Part shown: positions 1 to 7,902 of the stretch, in pieces
How positions within the stretch are numbered: the first letter of the stretch is position 1
Layout: each line of letters begins with the position of its first letter
NCBI GenBank assembly: GCA_964612855.1
Contig: CAZTDR010000033.1
Location: 1 to 28,274, forward strand
Origin: DATIJJ01 sp964612855
Lineage (GTDB): Bacteria; Pseudomonadota; Gammaproteobacteria; DSM-16500
Direction of reading: 5' to 3'
Length of the DNA: 28,274 nt
The notes under the pieces: generated by a model
Databases searched by the model: none
The model's input: only the letters and a program-made list of their open reading frames with translations
Told to the model about the DNA's origin: nothing
Made by a program: the position numbers and the translations under genes

Positions 1-107
1 GGTAACCTTACTTTTTTCAAGTAGTAAGTGTCAGATTAAGTCAAAACTATTCCAATTAAGGTGACAGATTTTAGCAGATGATGTGGCAATTTGCGAACCG
101 CCAAAAA

Positions 108-1094
108 TTATCTCTTAAAACCCAAAGCACGATCATCATTTTTACTACCAAGCTCCTCTTCAACTTTCTTCACCAAAGGATTTAGATATCTTTCATAAAT
201 GGCTTTGACCATGGCTCCATGACCTGTTATCTCTTTGAAAATTTCCGGCAAGCATGCAACATCATTCTTATTTAATTGTGAGATACCATCGTCAATTTCT
301 TTCATATGGTTTGTTGCTATGGAAGGTGATATTTGTTTTATAATCTGTCCAGCTTGAACAAGCCATGTTTGATTCACATAATCCGGCCTATAGAGAATAA
401 TATCTTGCATCATCGCAAAACAAAGATGCGTCGCTGCTTGTTGAAGCTCAGCAGGATGTAATTTGTCATTACCTTTTAATTTTTTTATTTCATGCTGCTT
501 TGATTTTATATAACTCACTAAATGCATAATTGCCTTAGAAACTTTGTCTCCATCAAAAATAATTTTTCTCGGATCTTCTTTTTTAACAGCGCTCACAGGT
601 TCTGCAGCAGAAATTTTTTGTGTGGCACCAGCGTGTTTTGGTTTTGCGTTTGAAGGAATCGATTGTTTTATCACTGCCGTACTGGCGTACTTGGCTTCTT
701 GCTGTTGAATACAGGCGCGAACTTTATCTATATTATCAAATACTATTTGTAATTTTTTTAATGTTTCAATTAAGTTGTCTTGGTAAATGGGTGAAAGAAC
801 GTCATCATCAGAGGCCGTGGCATATAATGATGTGATATGCATTTTCACTTGATTTCCTTCACCCTGCAGCGCACACCGACAATTGCCACTATTAAAAACC
901 GTAGCCGCTTGACCTGGTCTTTGAGAAAGTTCAGCACGGAACTCGCTACCATAATGTTCATGTACTTTATTTAAAGCCTCACTGACGGCACCTATACTGA
1001 CGCCTTCTTGTAAAGATAATACAACTTCAATCATTTTATTATCTTTATTTTTATTTACGTGAGTAGCAGTAATAAGCAGTGTGCGCGTTTCCAT
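108..1094 (-). CDS. Hypothetical protein, candidate Dot/Icm-type effector
   Basis: I do not recognise a family for this 328-residue protein. It has no signal peptide and no membrane segment. The middle (about residues 135-175) is a low-complexity linker rich in Ala, Lys, Ser and Pro, separating an N-terminal and a mostly helical C-terminal part. The C-terminus carries an acidic patch (KKVEEELG) within the last 25 residues, resembling the E-block of Legionella Dot/Icm substrates. The start ATG follows an AAAGGC-like ribosome site. The promoter upstream has a perfect TATAAT and a two-part TTAA box spaced as in PmrA-controlled genes (see 1126-1159). It is last in the rep-aroB-aroC gene line but seems to have its own promoter inside the aroC tail. 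The effector role is inference; that it is a real gene is fairly certain. Confidence 0.75.
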   Translation of the reverse strand: METRTLLITATHVNKNKDNKMIEVVLSLQEGVSIGAVSEALNKVHEHYGSEFRAELSQRPGQAATVFNSGNCRCALQGEGNQVKMHITSLYATASDDDVLSPIYQDNLIETLKKLQIVFDNIDKVRACIQQQEAKYASTAVIKQSIPSNAKPKHAGATQKISAAEPVSAVKKEDPRKIIFDGDKVSKAIMHLVSYIKSKQHEIKKLKGNDKLHPAELQQAATHLCFAMMQDIILYRPDYVNQTWLVQAGQIIKQISPSIATNHMKEIDDGISQLNKNDVACLPEIFKEITGHGAMVKAIYERYLNPLVKKVEEELGSKNDDRALGFKR

Positions 1095-1125
1095 TTATAT
1101 TGCCTTTTTAATAGTATGTAATTTT

Positions 1126-1159
1126 ATTATAGCAATGATTAAATTAATTACCTCTTAAC
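1126..1159 (-). promoter_or_regulatory. PmrA-like box and -10 upstream of the 108-1094 gene
   Basis: Read on the minus strand, half-sites GTTAAGAGG and ATTAATTTA are separated by 2 bases (1159-1140). Eight bases later comes a perfect TATAAT (1131-1126). The known PmrA consensus of Legionella and Coxiella is cTTAATatT-N2-cTTAATatT. The TTAA cores here are 11 bases apart, as in that consensus, although flanking positions differ. The box overlaps the stop codon of aroC. The same geometry, including the 8-base gap to TATAAT, occurs at 10090-10123. Confidence 0.5.
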
Positions 1160-2242
1160 TTGAGGATTTCTTGCTTGATGTCGTAACCAATGATCCATAA
1201 TTACCAATGCCGCCATTGCATCCACAATAGGCACTGCGCGTGGCAACACGCAAGGGTCATGTCGACCTACGGCATTGAGTTCGATAGGCTGCTGGTCTAC
1301 CGTAATGGTTTGCTGAGTTTTACTAATCGTCGCCACAGGCTTAAACGCTACGCGGAAATAAATTTCTTCACCATTCGAAATTCCGCCGAGTGTTCCGCCT
1401 GCATGATTAGTTTTTGTTGTGACTTTACCGTTTTCTACTCTAAATGAATCATTATGTTCGCTCCCCCGCAATGTCACACCTTTAAAACCGGAACCAATTT
1501 CAAACCCTTTCACCGCATTAATACTTAACATCGCTTTGCCAATATCGGCAGATAATTTATCAAAAACAGGTTCGCCTAATCCAACAGGCACATTGCGGAT
1601 AATGCATTTAATGACGCCGCCAATCGAATCACCTTCATTTTTAACTTGTTCAATCAGCGCAATCATTTCCGCAGCGGCTTCATCATGAGGACAACGCACT
1701 ATATTTTTTTCGATTGCCGCTCGAGTCAGATGTTTTGTATCCAACACAGCAGAGACATCGCCCACTTGCTCGACATAACTTAAAATTTCAATGTTCAATT
1801 GTTCACGCAAATATTTTTTAGCAATTGCACCTGCAGCAACACGCGCAAGCGTTTCACGTGCAGATGCTCGGCCGCTACCGCGAAAATCGCGTTCTCCGTA
1901 TTTCATATGGTAAGTGTAATCCGCATGCGAGGGACGATAAATATTTTTTAACGCTTCGTAATCTTCCGGACGCGCATCCGCATTGTAGGCGAGTAACAAA
2001 ATCGGAGTACCTGTGGTTTTTCCAGCAAAAACACCGGATAAAACGTGAATTTGATCAGGCTCATCACGCTTTGTCGTAATACTGCTTTGCCCAGGCTTCC
2101 TGCGATCCAATTCTTGTTGAATGTCTTCCACTGAAAGAAGCAACCCCGCCGGACAACCATCAATAATCACACCAATGGCGCCACCATGTGATTCTCCGCA
2201 CGTGGTAATTTTAAATAATTTTCCAAAACTGTTTCCCGTCAT
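1148..2242 (-). CDS. aroC: Chorismate synthase
   Basis: AroC converts 5-enolpyruvylshikimate 3-phosphate to chorismate, the last step of the shikimate pathway, in the cytoplasm using reduced FMN. The 364-residue length is normal for the family. Family signatures are visible: GESHG near residue 16, the RPSHADYTY / GERDFRGSGRASARET segment around residues 104-131, and GRHDPCVLPRAVPIV near the C-terminus. The start ATG overlaps the aroB stop (ATGA), so the two are probably translationally coupled. It sits downstream of a plasmid-type rep gene on the same strand, an unusual place for this gene. Nothing essential appears to be missing. Identification is secure. Confidence 0.97.
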   Translation of the reverse strand: MTGNSFGKLFKITTCGESHGGAIGVIIDGCPAGLLLSVEDIQQELDRRKPGQSSITTKRDEPDQIHVLSGVFAGKTTGTPILLLAYNADARPEDYEALKNIYRPSHADYTYHMKYGERDFRGSGRASARETLARVAAGAIAKKYLREQLNIEILSYVEQVGDVSAVLDTKHLTRAAIEKNIVRCPHDEAAAEMIALIEQVKNEGDSIGGVIKCIIRNVPVGLGEPVFDKLSADIGKAMLSINAVKGFEIGSGFKGVTLRGSEHNDSFRVENGKVTTKTNHAGGTLGGISNGEEIYFRVAFKPVATISKTQQTITVDQQPIELNAVGRHDPCVLPRAVPIVDAMAALVIMDHWLRHQARNPQVKR

Positions 2243-3354
2243 AGAGAATTCTCACTCACGGCAATAAGCGCACTTTTCACGGCATCATCCGTCACTGGAT
2301 GCGCGAAGCAATCATTTTCTTGATACACTGCGCCGATTTTTTTTAATAAAACATATCGCACTTGATCACGCACTATTTTTTTATCGTGATGGGTTGCTTG
2401 AATTAGTTGTGCAAAATTCATTGCCTTGAGAGCATGGCCATGAATGTCCCACCTTGCTAACAACAATTGAATCTTATCGTAATCGGATTGTGGTAATAAT
2501 CCTAATTGTTGCGCAATTTTTGCTTCCACTAACATACCCAATGCAACCGCATAACCATGCAATAGCGTATATTGTGTAATATTTTCGATGGCATGACCTA
2601 TCGTATGGCCAAAATTCAATACCATTCGATGATTTTTTTCTTTTTCATCCAAATGAACAAGCTTTGCCTTAATGTTAATAGCCCATTCAATGAGAGATTG
2701 AAAAACCGTTAAATCCTGCTGAAATAAAGTTTCGCCATAATCATGCACCTTTTCAACACGAGACGCATCACAGGTTATAAACATTTTGACTGCTTCCACT
2801 AAACCGTTTGTCACTTGCGTACGGGATAACGTTTTTAAACAATTCACATCTGCAATAACACAACTCGGTTGCCAAAATGCACCAATTAAATTTTTTCCGT
2901 GCACTGTATTAATGCCCGTTTTACCACCCACACTACTGTCGACCATGGCAAGTAAGGTCGTCGGTAATTGAATATAGGGGATACCACGCAAATAAGTTGC
3001 TGCCACAAATCCTGCGATATCCCCAACAACTCCACCGCCCAAAGCTAAAATAACAGTGTCTCTATCGCAATGATGTTTGAGCATCTGTTCAATCAAATTG
3101 AGTTTAGTTTGATAATTTTTTGCCATTTCACCGGGAGGAAAAGAAAATAGTAAGGGCTGAAAATCGCCCAAGGGTTGGGTTAGGCGTTCTGCGTAAAGTG
3201 ATTTGACCGTTTCATCTGTAATAATCACCATTTGCTTAGATTGCCAAGATTTAGGCAACCATTTTTCCGGCTGCTTCAATAAATCTTTTCCTATTTTAAT
3301 GGGATAAGAACTCGCTTGCTGCGGCGGTAACTCCATAATAATTTCATTTATCAT
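2239..3354 (-). CDS. aroB: 3-dehydroquinate synthase
   Basis: AroB cyclises DAHP to 3-dehydroquinate, the second shikimate-pathway step, using NAD and a metal ion. From the start chosen here the protein has 371 residues. The NAD-binding loop GGGVVGD lies at about 106-112. The metal ligands fit E187 (GLVEAVKMF), H250 (FGHTIGHAIEN) and H266 (LLHGYA), close to the E. coli numbering of E184, H247 and H264. An upstream in-frame start at 3387 would overlap rep. I prefer the ATG at 3354, two bases after the rep stop; an ATG at 3336 is also possible. It has only a weak ribosome site of its own, so translation is probably coupled to rep. It overlaps aroC by 4 bases. Confidence 0.96.
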   Translation of the reverse strand: MINEIIMELPPQQASSYPIKIGKDLLKQPEKWLPKSWQSKQMVIITDETVKSLYAERLTQPLGDFQPLLFSFPPGEMAKNYQTKLNLIEQMLKHHCDRDTVILALGGGVVGDIAGFVAATYLRGIPYIQLPTTLLAMVDSSVGGKTGINTVHGKNLIGAFWQPSCVIADVNCLKTLSRTQVTNGLVEAVKMFITCDASRVEKVHDYGETLFQQDLTVFQSLIEWAINIKAKLVHLDEKEKNHRMVLNFGHTIGHAIENITQYTLLHGYAVALGMLVEAKIAQQLGLLPQSDYDKIQLLLARWDIHGHALKAMNFAQLIQATHHDKKIVRDQVRYVLLKKIGAVYQENDCFAHPVTDDAVKSALIAVSENSL

Positions 3355-3356
3355 TT

Positions 3357-4685
3357 TTAAGTCTCTAAAATAGCTGAACTCCGCCAAACTTCCCGTTCAA
3401 ATTCGGATAATTCATTTACAAACTCGTCTATCGTTTTCAATGCAAGCGTTTTGGTTGAAAGCGCGGTTGAAGCAAATGAACGAAACAGCGCTTTGATTTG
3501 CGATGATTCAAAAATATTTTCTTGCGAATATTTTTTGCGTTGCAGTTTGGTAACAACTTGAATTGCATCCTTATGTTGCTCTAAAAAATTCTGCTGTAAT
3601 ATCTGCTTTTTTTCTTCAGGAAGGTGTTCCATCGCTAAATCAATTTCCTGATTTCTATAAGCTATATAACGCTTCTTAATATGATTAATAATTTTTGCAT
3701 CACCATTAAATTCCAGGGTGGTGGGCGTTTGCCGAGCCGGTGATTTGCTGGATTTAACTGCTTGATAATCTTCGGCCAATGCTGACAATAAGTATTTTGC
3801 TAAGTTATTAATTTTGCCTGTTTGAAAGGTGGATGAAGCGTGGACAATCTGAATTTTTTCTAAAATATAAGGTTCTTCATAGCGCATCAACAAATCGGCT
3901 ATTTGCGGTTTTGATAAACCAAATTGATTTTTTAATACATGGCTCAACGACTGTGATTCAGCAATAATCAATTCGCTGCTTAAGCGTTGTTTACTGCTCG
4001 TAATTAAAAATTGAATAGCTGTGGGTTGACGTCCTTCTTTTCGTAATTGCACGTTGATTTGAATAGCCGAATAGGTATTTACCTCTTCGAGAGCCTTATT
4101 CAATACGCGCGATTTAAAATCACGAAAGACTTTATACTTGCCCTCTTCAACGCCCATCAGTTTGCGAAATTTACTCATTTCAAGCCAGGGCGTCTGTCCA
4201 ATATCTTGATAGCGGATACAGTTTTCATACAGCGCTAACCCATAACTGGATTTAAATTTTGCTTGTACCAGCATATTCAACCGCCCATACAATTCAGGAT
4301 GATAGAGTAATTTTTTCATTTTATTACTGTAAGAATACGTACAAATAGGCCCATCAATACTCGCATCCGCAATTAATGAACTGGCCGACCATACCCCGAC
4401 ATCACCTTGTGCCAAACGATCTCCATCTACAATGTTCCATTCAATGACGGTTGAAAGTAAATCAACCAAGGCTTTTTTAATCGCCTTATGATCATTACTA
4501 TCGTAGCCAATCAATTTACAGAGGGTCGCGATGTGAATTTCGTGCTCATCTTTGGTTAATAAATCATCATAGGCATGATAAAGCAGCGCATTGGTAATTT
4601 TTCGCTGTACTAAGCTCAATTTGCTGCCTGAATGAATCGTTGCCACATGTTTTTTCAATTCTGGGTTGTTCTTTTTATCAGCCAT
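3357..4685 (-). CDS. Plasmid replication initiator, Rep_3 (RepB/WH1) family
   Basis: This 442-residue protein resembles iteron-binding initiators with two winged-helix domains. The N-terminal half has the typical start (SLVQRKITNALLYHAYD) and the segment with SYSNKMKKLLYHPELYGRLNM followed by SYGLALYENCIRY. These proteins bind short direct repeats at the origin, open the DNA and recruit host helicase, and often repress their own promoter. Two iterons lie just upstream of this gene (4706-4740) and six more at 7332-7463. The start ATG has a good AAGGA site 6 bases upstream. The C-terminal ~180 residues extend beyond the usual Rep_3 core and I do not recognise them. aroB follows after 2 bases. 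Confidence 0.85.
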   Translation of the reverse strand: MADKKNNPELKKHVATIHSGSKLSLVQRKITNALLYHAYDDLLTKDEHEIHIATLCKLIGYDSNDHKAIKKALVDLLSTVIEWNIVDGDRLAQGDVGVWSASSLIADASIDGPICTYSYSNKMKKLLYHPELYGRLNMLVQAKFKSSYGLALYENCIRYQDIGQTPWLEMSKFRKLMGVEEGKYKVFRDFKSRVLNKALEEVNTYSAIQINVQLRKEGRQPTAIQFLITSSKQRLSSELIIAESQSLSHVLKNQFGLSKPQIADLLMRYEEPYILEKIQIVHASSTFQTGKINNLAKYLLSALAEDYQAVKSSKSPARQTPTTLEFNGDAKIINHIKKRYIAYRNQEIDLAMEHLPEEKKQILQQNFLEQHKDAIQVVTKLQRKKYSQENIFESSQIKALFRSFASTALSTKTLALKTIDEFVNELSEFEREVWRSSAILET

Positions 4686-4705
4686 GGGATGTCCTTTTCT
4701 GCTTC

Positions 4706-4740
4706 CCTGTAAATGTCACACTTGTCCTGTATCTGTCACA
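4706..4740 (-). repeat. Two iterons in the rep promoter region
   Basis: On the minus strand TGTGACAGATACAGG (4740-4726) and TGTGACATTTACAGG (4720-4706) lie 20 bases apart, between the presumed rep promoter and the rep start. They match the origin iterons at 7332-7463 but point the other way. Such sites normally serve as the operator through which a Rep_3 initiator represses itself. Here that would also control downstream aroB and aroC (inference). Confidence 0.8.
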
Positions 4741-4784
4741 CTTGGTCCATTGAATACATCGCGCCTAATATGTTGATGCACTTT

Positions 4785-4805
4785 TGACACCGTCATCGGC
4801 TGTCA
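4785..4805. repeat. Short inverted repeat upstream of rep
   Basis: TGACACCG and CGGCTGTCA face each other around TCAT, with one bulged base. It lies 100 bases upstream of the rep start, in the intergenic stretch between rep and the par operon. It may be an operator or part of the rep promoter. No function can be assigned from sequence alone. Confidence 0.4.
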
Positions 4806-4912
4806 CCCTGGATTACAAAAGTGTTTATTCAGGGCAGCGTGCTTTTAGCTAGCATTCAAATAAGTGGATTTAAATTTTAAATAATTTATTAAAAATCAAT
4901 AAGTTATGTGAA

Positions 4913-4929
4913 TTTCCAGTCACTGGAAA
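4913..4929. repeat. 17-bp palindrome after the par operon (candidate parS or terminator)
   Basis: TTTCCAGT C ACTGGAAA is a perfect 8+8 palindrome, 2 bases beyond the stop of the last par-operon gene. No run of T follows on the minus strand, so it is a poor intrinsic terminator. Plasmid centromeres often lie just downstream of parAB, so a ParB-binding site is a reasonable alternative. This is inference from position and symmetry only. Confidence 0.4.
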
Positions 4930-4931
4930 CT

Positions 4932-5267
4932 TTATCCCAACAGCCTTTGAACAATCGCCGTTCGTAAAATCCTACTCTGCACCCCTTCCAAATCAGGATA
5001 CGCTTTCCGAACTGTAATAATCGCTTCATGAATCTTAGCTTTTAGTGTTTTACCCACCACGATTGATTCCGGCTTTTCAAAACCACTCATTTCTTCGTTT
5101 AATTTCACTAAATTTGCAAAATTGTTAATAGCAAATAAGTTCTCAACCGCTTCCGCTACCCATCGGCTCTTATCTTTTAAGTTATAACCATTTTGTACGA
5201 CGCTGGTTTTTAAATCTCTCTGCAACGCTTCCGGTAAGACAAACGTAATTTTGACTTTCTTTTCCAT
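4932..5267 (-). CDS. Small DNA-binding-like protein, third gene of par operon
   Basis: A 111-residue protein. Its first 45 residues have the look of a ribbon-helix-helix (CopG/MetJ-like) domain: a short strand (KVKITFVLP) then two helices, with KDKSRWVAEAVENLF at the second helix. The remainder is helical with no known motif. I chose the ATG at 5267 because AAGGA lies 8 bases upstream; an in-frame GTG at 5273 is possible. It begins 10 bases after parB ends and is surely co-transcribed with parA and parB. Small RHH proteins in partition or copy-control operons commonly repress the operon, so a regulatory role is likely but not shown. Confidence 0.7.
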   Translation of the reverse strand: MEKKVKITFVLPEALQRDLKTSVVQNGYNLKDKSRWVAEAVENLFAINNFANLVKLNEEMSGFEKPESIVVGKTLKAKIHEAIITVRKAYPDLEGVQSRILRTAIVQRLLG

Positions 5268-5277
5268 GATCACTTCC

Positions 5278-6297
5278 TTATTCGTGGGCTTCTTCTAGCC
5301 TTTTTACCAACAAATTAAATGCTTCATTCATTGATTTATAATCATTAAAATCGATGTTTACAAGATAATCGCCGAGATAGGTCAGTTCTTTGTGACTCAA
5401 AATTGCCGTTAAAATGGCTCTCGCCACATCCAAGTTTTTCGTCACACCGAATGATATGGAGGAATAGTGTCTACCTCGGTGACCCACGGTAGTTGTTTTG
5501 GTCAGCGTTTTTTTACGGGACTGATTTTGTTCGACTAACATTCGCAATTGTTTTAAAGAGGCACCTTCAACGCACGCATGAATAGCCAGCTGGCGGATAT
5601 CGTCTGCGACTATGCCTGCAATAAACGCCGCTTTTTCGAGACTCCTAATTTTATTTTCAGCAATCCGTGTTTGTAATATATCGTCTGCGTACAGGACTGC
5701 TTTATAAGAAGCCGCTTGTGATTTTGCACATCCTATTAGGCCGCTTAACTCCATTACCGTGATTTTTTCAGGCGAAATTGATTTTTTTTCCGCATAAGCG
5801 ACGAGAATTTTTTCCAAATTACGTAGCTTTTCAAACAAAGACAAATCGCTTCGTTCAATATTTTCAATCCATTGTAAGATACTAATGTTTAACGCGTTAG
5901 GTTTTTCATCTAAAATTCGAGCTTGAATGTCACTCTTGCCTGCCAAAATAGAAGCTAAGGTTCGGCGTTCACCCGCTATCAATCGATATTTTTCGCCTTG
6001 TTTATAGACCAATACAGGATTAATAACCCCCTGTTCTCTAATAGAATGTGCTAGCGTTTCGAGGGCGGCTATTTCCATCATTTTTTGTTCATAATGCGCG
6101 TCAGATGCATGAACACCGCTTGTCACGTCGGTTAGAGTAATCAATAAAGAACGTGGGTTGTCAGGATCTGTTTCAATCCGTTTTATGGGAATGATATCCA
6201 CGCGTAGTTCGCCCGAATAATTGTGGGCTGCGGTAATAGTTTCTTCTAATCCATCCGATAAAGCATTACTGATTTGAAACGATTTTTTTTTAGCCAT
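5278..6297 (-). CDS. parB: ParB-family partition protein
   Basis: ParB-type proteins bind a centromere site and stimulate the ParA ATPase so that replicon copies are segregated. The 339-residue sequence has the ParB N-terminal domain (about 35-140) with the IAGERRTLA motif, the CTP-binding signature of the family. A helix-turn-helix region follows around 180-215 (VMELSGLIGCAKSQAASYKAV), then a C-terminal dimerisation-like part. Its start overlaps the end of parA by 8 bases, and the next gene follows after 10 bases. The insertion between the first strand and the GERR box (about 55-80) is longer than in chromosomal ParB. Together with parA and rep this points to a plasmid-type replicon. Confidence 0.9.
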   Translation of the reverse strand: MAKKKSFQISNALSDGLEETITAAHNYSGELRVDIIPIKRIETDPDNPRSLLITLTDVTSGVHASDAHYEQKMMEIAALETLAHSIREQGVINPVLVYKQGEKYRLIAGERRTLASILAGKSDIQARILDEKPNALNISILQWIENIERSDLSLFEKLRNLEKILVAYAEKKSISPEKITVMELSGLIGCAKSQAASYKAVLYADDILQTRIAENKIRSLEKAAFIAGIVADDIRQLAIHACVEGASLKQLRMLVEQNQSRKKTLTKTTTVGHRGRHYSSISFGVTKNLDVARAILTAILSHKELTYLGDYLVNIDFNDYKSMNEAFNLLVKRLEEAHE

Positions 6298-7162
6298 CGA
6301 TCATCACCTTATCCATAATGTAATTACATGCTGATTCATATTCCTTTCTGGCCACGTCATTTTTTGGCAAATCAAAAATGCTGCTCGGATTGGCATTTTC
6401 CACCAAAATTTCTGTATAAATCGCGCGTTTTTTAATCGCATGCGGCATCACGTAACTACCGACTTCTTTTTTGGTGGATAAATCTTCTTTGAAATGTTTA
6501 TGTAAGTTAATATCGCGCACCTGATTTGGCAAAATACCGACTAAAATCAGTGGGTTATCTTTATTTCGCGCATAGGTTTCTTGCTTCCAAAGTTGTAACA
6601 TGCCGAAAATACCTTCTATAGAGAACTGTTCCATTTGAGCAGGAATAACTAAATGGGTGGCGGCTTTAATGGCTGCAATCGTTAAGGGGCCTTTTGAAGG
6701 GGGCGTGTCGATAATAATCACATCATAATTTTGCTGAATATCCTTCAAATCTAAAAAGCGTTTGAGTTGCAAATGCACCTTTTCTAGTACCTCATTTTTC
6801 GTTACTGCTTCAGCTTCTTGTAGTTTGATGGAATGCGCAGGCAAAATTTCAAGATTTTGAATGGCGGTCGGGTAGGGAACCACTTCTTCGCCATAAAAAA
6901 TATTGGCAATAGAACTGCGCCCATCCCAATCTTTATCCACTTCCGCTTCAAAATCTGGGTGCAGCGCTGGAATTTTCCCGCCTTTATGGGCAGGATCATA
7001 TTCCATCTTGATATAACGACCTGAAAAATTACCTTGAGGATCCATATCGATAATCAGTGTTCGCAATCCCAAAATAATCGCCGAATATTCCGCCAACATA
7101 ATTGAGTTGGTTGTTTTACCTTCGCCGCCTTTGTGGGTGGCGTTAACAATGATTTTAGGCAT
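6290..7162 (-). CDS. parA: ParA-family partition ATPase
   Basis: A 290-residue ParA/Soj ATPase. The deviant Walker A motif KGGEGKTT lies at residues 11-18, the A' motif (LIIDMDPQGNFS) follows, and Walker B is DVIIIDTPPSKG. ParA binds DNA non-specifically as an ATP dimer and moves ParB-parS complexes. I chose the ATG at 7162, which has AAGGGA 9 bases upstream; the longer reading frame would need a TTG at 7177 and would swallow that site. There is no N-terminal HTH extension, so it is not the autoregulatory P1/F type. The RHH protein downstream could take that part. It is the first gene of the parA-parB-RHH operon, facing away from the iteron cluster. Confidence 0.93.
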   Translation of the reverse strand: MPKIIVNATHKGGEGKTTNSIMLAEYSAIILGLRTLIIDMDPQGNFSGRYIKMEYDPAHKGGKIPALHPDFEAEVDKDWDGRSSIANIFYGEEVVPYPTAIQNLEILPAHSIKLQEAEAVTKNEVLEKVHLQLKRFLDLKDIQQNYDVIIIDTPPSKGPLTIAAIKAATHLVIPAQMEQFSIEGIFGMLQLWKQETYARNKDNPLILVGILPNQVRDINLHKHFKEDLSTKKEVGSYVMPHAIKKRAIYTEILVENANPSSIFDLPKNDVARKEYESACNYIMDKVMIDG

Positions 7163-7179
7163 TCTGATTCCCTTCAATT

Positions 7180-7331
7180 ATCATACTATTCAAAAGCATA
7201 ACATACGCTTTTTCCTAAGTGAAGATTAAAAATAACGACCATCAAACGTTTGTTTCTTTTGTTTATTTCTTTATGTTTGGTTAGTTTAATAAATATAACT
7301 TTTTAAAAAATAAGAAGATTTTTAATATTTA
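7180..7331. other. AT-rich region beside iterons (putative DNA unwinding element)
   Basis: This stretch between the par promoter and the first iteron is strongly AT-rich, with runs of A and T from about 7225 to 7331. A perfect 10-bp palindrome CAAACGTTTG sits at 7243-7252 and could be an operator for the par operon. AT-rich DNA next to iterons is the usual arrangement in iteron plasmid origins. I saw no clear DnaA box. Confidence 0.5.
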
Positions 7332-7463
7332 GGTGACGTTTACAGGATAAACTGTGACATTTACAGGGGGCAAGCGTGACATTTACAGGAGAGTTTTGTG
7401 ACTGATACAGGATAATTATACAAAAAGATGTGACGTTTACAGGGTAAATGTGTCGTTTACAGG
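7332..7463 (+). repeat. Six iterons, likely replication origin (oriV)
   Basis: Six direct copies of the 15-mer TGTGACRTTTACAGG start at 7332, 7353, 7375, 7397, 7429 and 7449. The spacing is 20-22 bases (two helical turns) except one gap of 32. Copies 1, 3 and 6 each differ at one position; copy 4 (TGTGACTGATACAGG) is the most diverged. The same unit occurs twice in front of rep in opposite orientation. The iterons, an adjacent AT-rich stretch, rep and par genes together make an origin very likely. Confidence 0.85.
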
Positions 7464-7506
7464 AAGGCGGAAGAAACCCACTATTATGAATTATTGACAA
7501 ATTTGA

Positions 7507-7650
7507 TGGCGTCTCTTCATACAGGGAGTGTCCGCAAAAGTGGGCAATGTTCTACGTGAAACGCTGGTTAAGGCAGACAGAAGTATTGAAAGATGGCAAT
7601 CGCACTTTGCAGATGACAAGAATTTAATTCTTTCTGTATTACGGGAATAG
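7507..7650 (+). pseudogene. Possible gene remnant ending at palindromic repeat
   Basis: An open frame with protein-like composition (ending ERWQSHFADDKNLILSVLRE) runs to a TAG at 7648-7650. That stop is partly supplied by the first bases of the GC-rich palindrome. There is no convincing start codon or ribosome site; a GTG at 7528 is the best candidate. It may be the tail of a gene cut by insertion of the repeat, or chance. I do not recognise it. Confidence 0.25.
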
Positions 7651-7722
7651 TAGGGGCGGACCCGTGGTCCGCCCAGCGGCTTCAACTTAAAGTCCGGGCG
7701 GACACACGGGTCCGCCCCTACT
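7649..7722. repeat. GC-rich palindromic repeat, copy 1
   Basis: A 74-base element with terminal inverted repeats AGTAGGGGCGGACCC / GGGTCCGCCCCTACT and internal inverted GTCCGCCC / GGGCGGAC. It is strikingly GC-rich in AT-rich surroundings. It matches the element at 13550-13627 in reverse orientation, including the asymmetric core (AGCGGCTT...TTAAAGTC). REP-like or miniature inverted-repeat elements of this look are widespread in bacterial genomes. Confidence 0.85.
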
Positions 7723-7840
7723 CAAAGCGTTTTTGTCCTCTGCAGAGGCAATCACAAGGCCAGTGCTAAAAATAAAATAAGTTTGTACTTATTCCACTTA
7801 AATCAGCAGCAGAGTCTATGATTAGCAAATTAAACACAAT

Positions 7841-7870
7841 TTGACTTATTTATGACCATAGTTTATGGTC
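7841..7870 (+). promoter_or_regulatory. Promoter with overlapping operator palindrome
   Basis: TTGACT (7841-7846) and TATGGT (7864-7869) are 17 bases apart. A palindrome GACCATA gtt TATGGTC (7854-7870) overlaps the -10. A ribosome site AGAGAGGTG and an ATG at 7903 follow. This layout is typical of an autoregulated small operon such as a toxin-antitoxin pair, but the gene itself is broken by the IS element. Confidence 0.5.
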
Positions 7871-7902
7871 TATTTATAAAAAAAAATAGAGAGGTGAATA
7901 CT

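Noticed and set aside
7332..7463. Regular short repeats that could suggest a CRISPR array.
   Set aside because: Units are 15 bases with 5-7 base gaps, are repeated in front of rep, and no cas genes are near; they are iterons.
7548..7563. TGTTCTACGTGAAACG, 13 of 16 matches to the chromosomal parS consensus, near oriV.
   Set aside because: It lies inside a possible gene remnant, has broken symmetry in the left arm, and plasmid ParB proteins rarely use the chromosomal site. Chance is likely.
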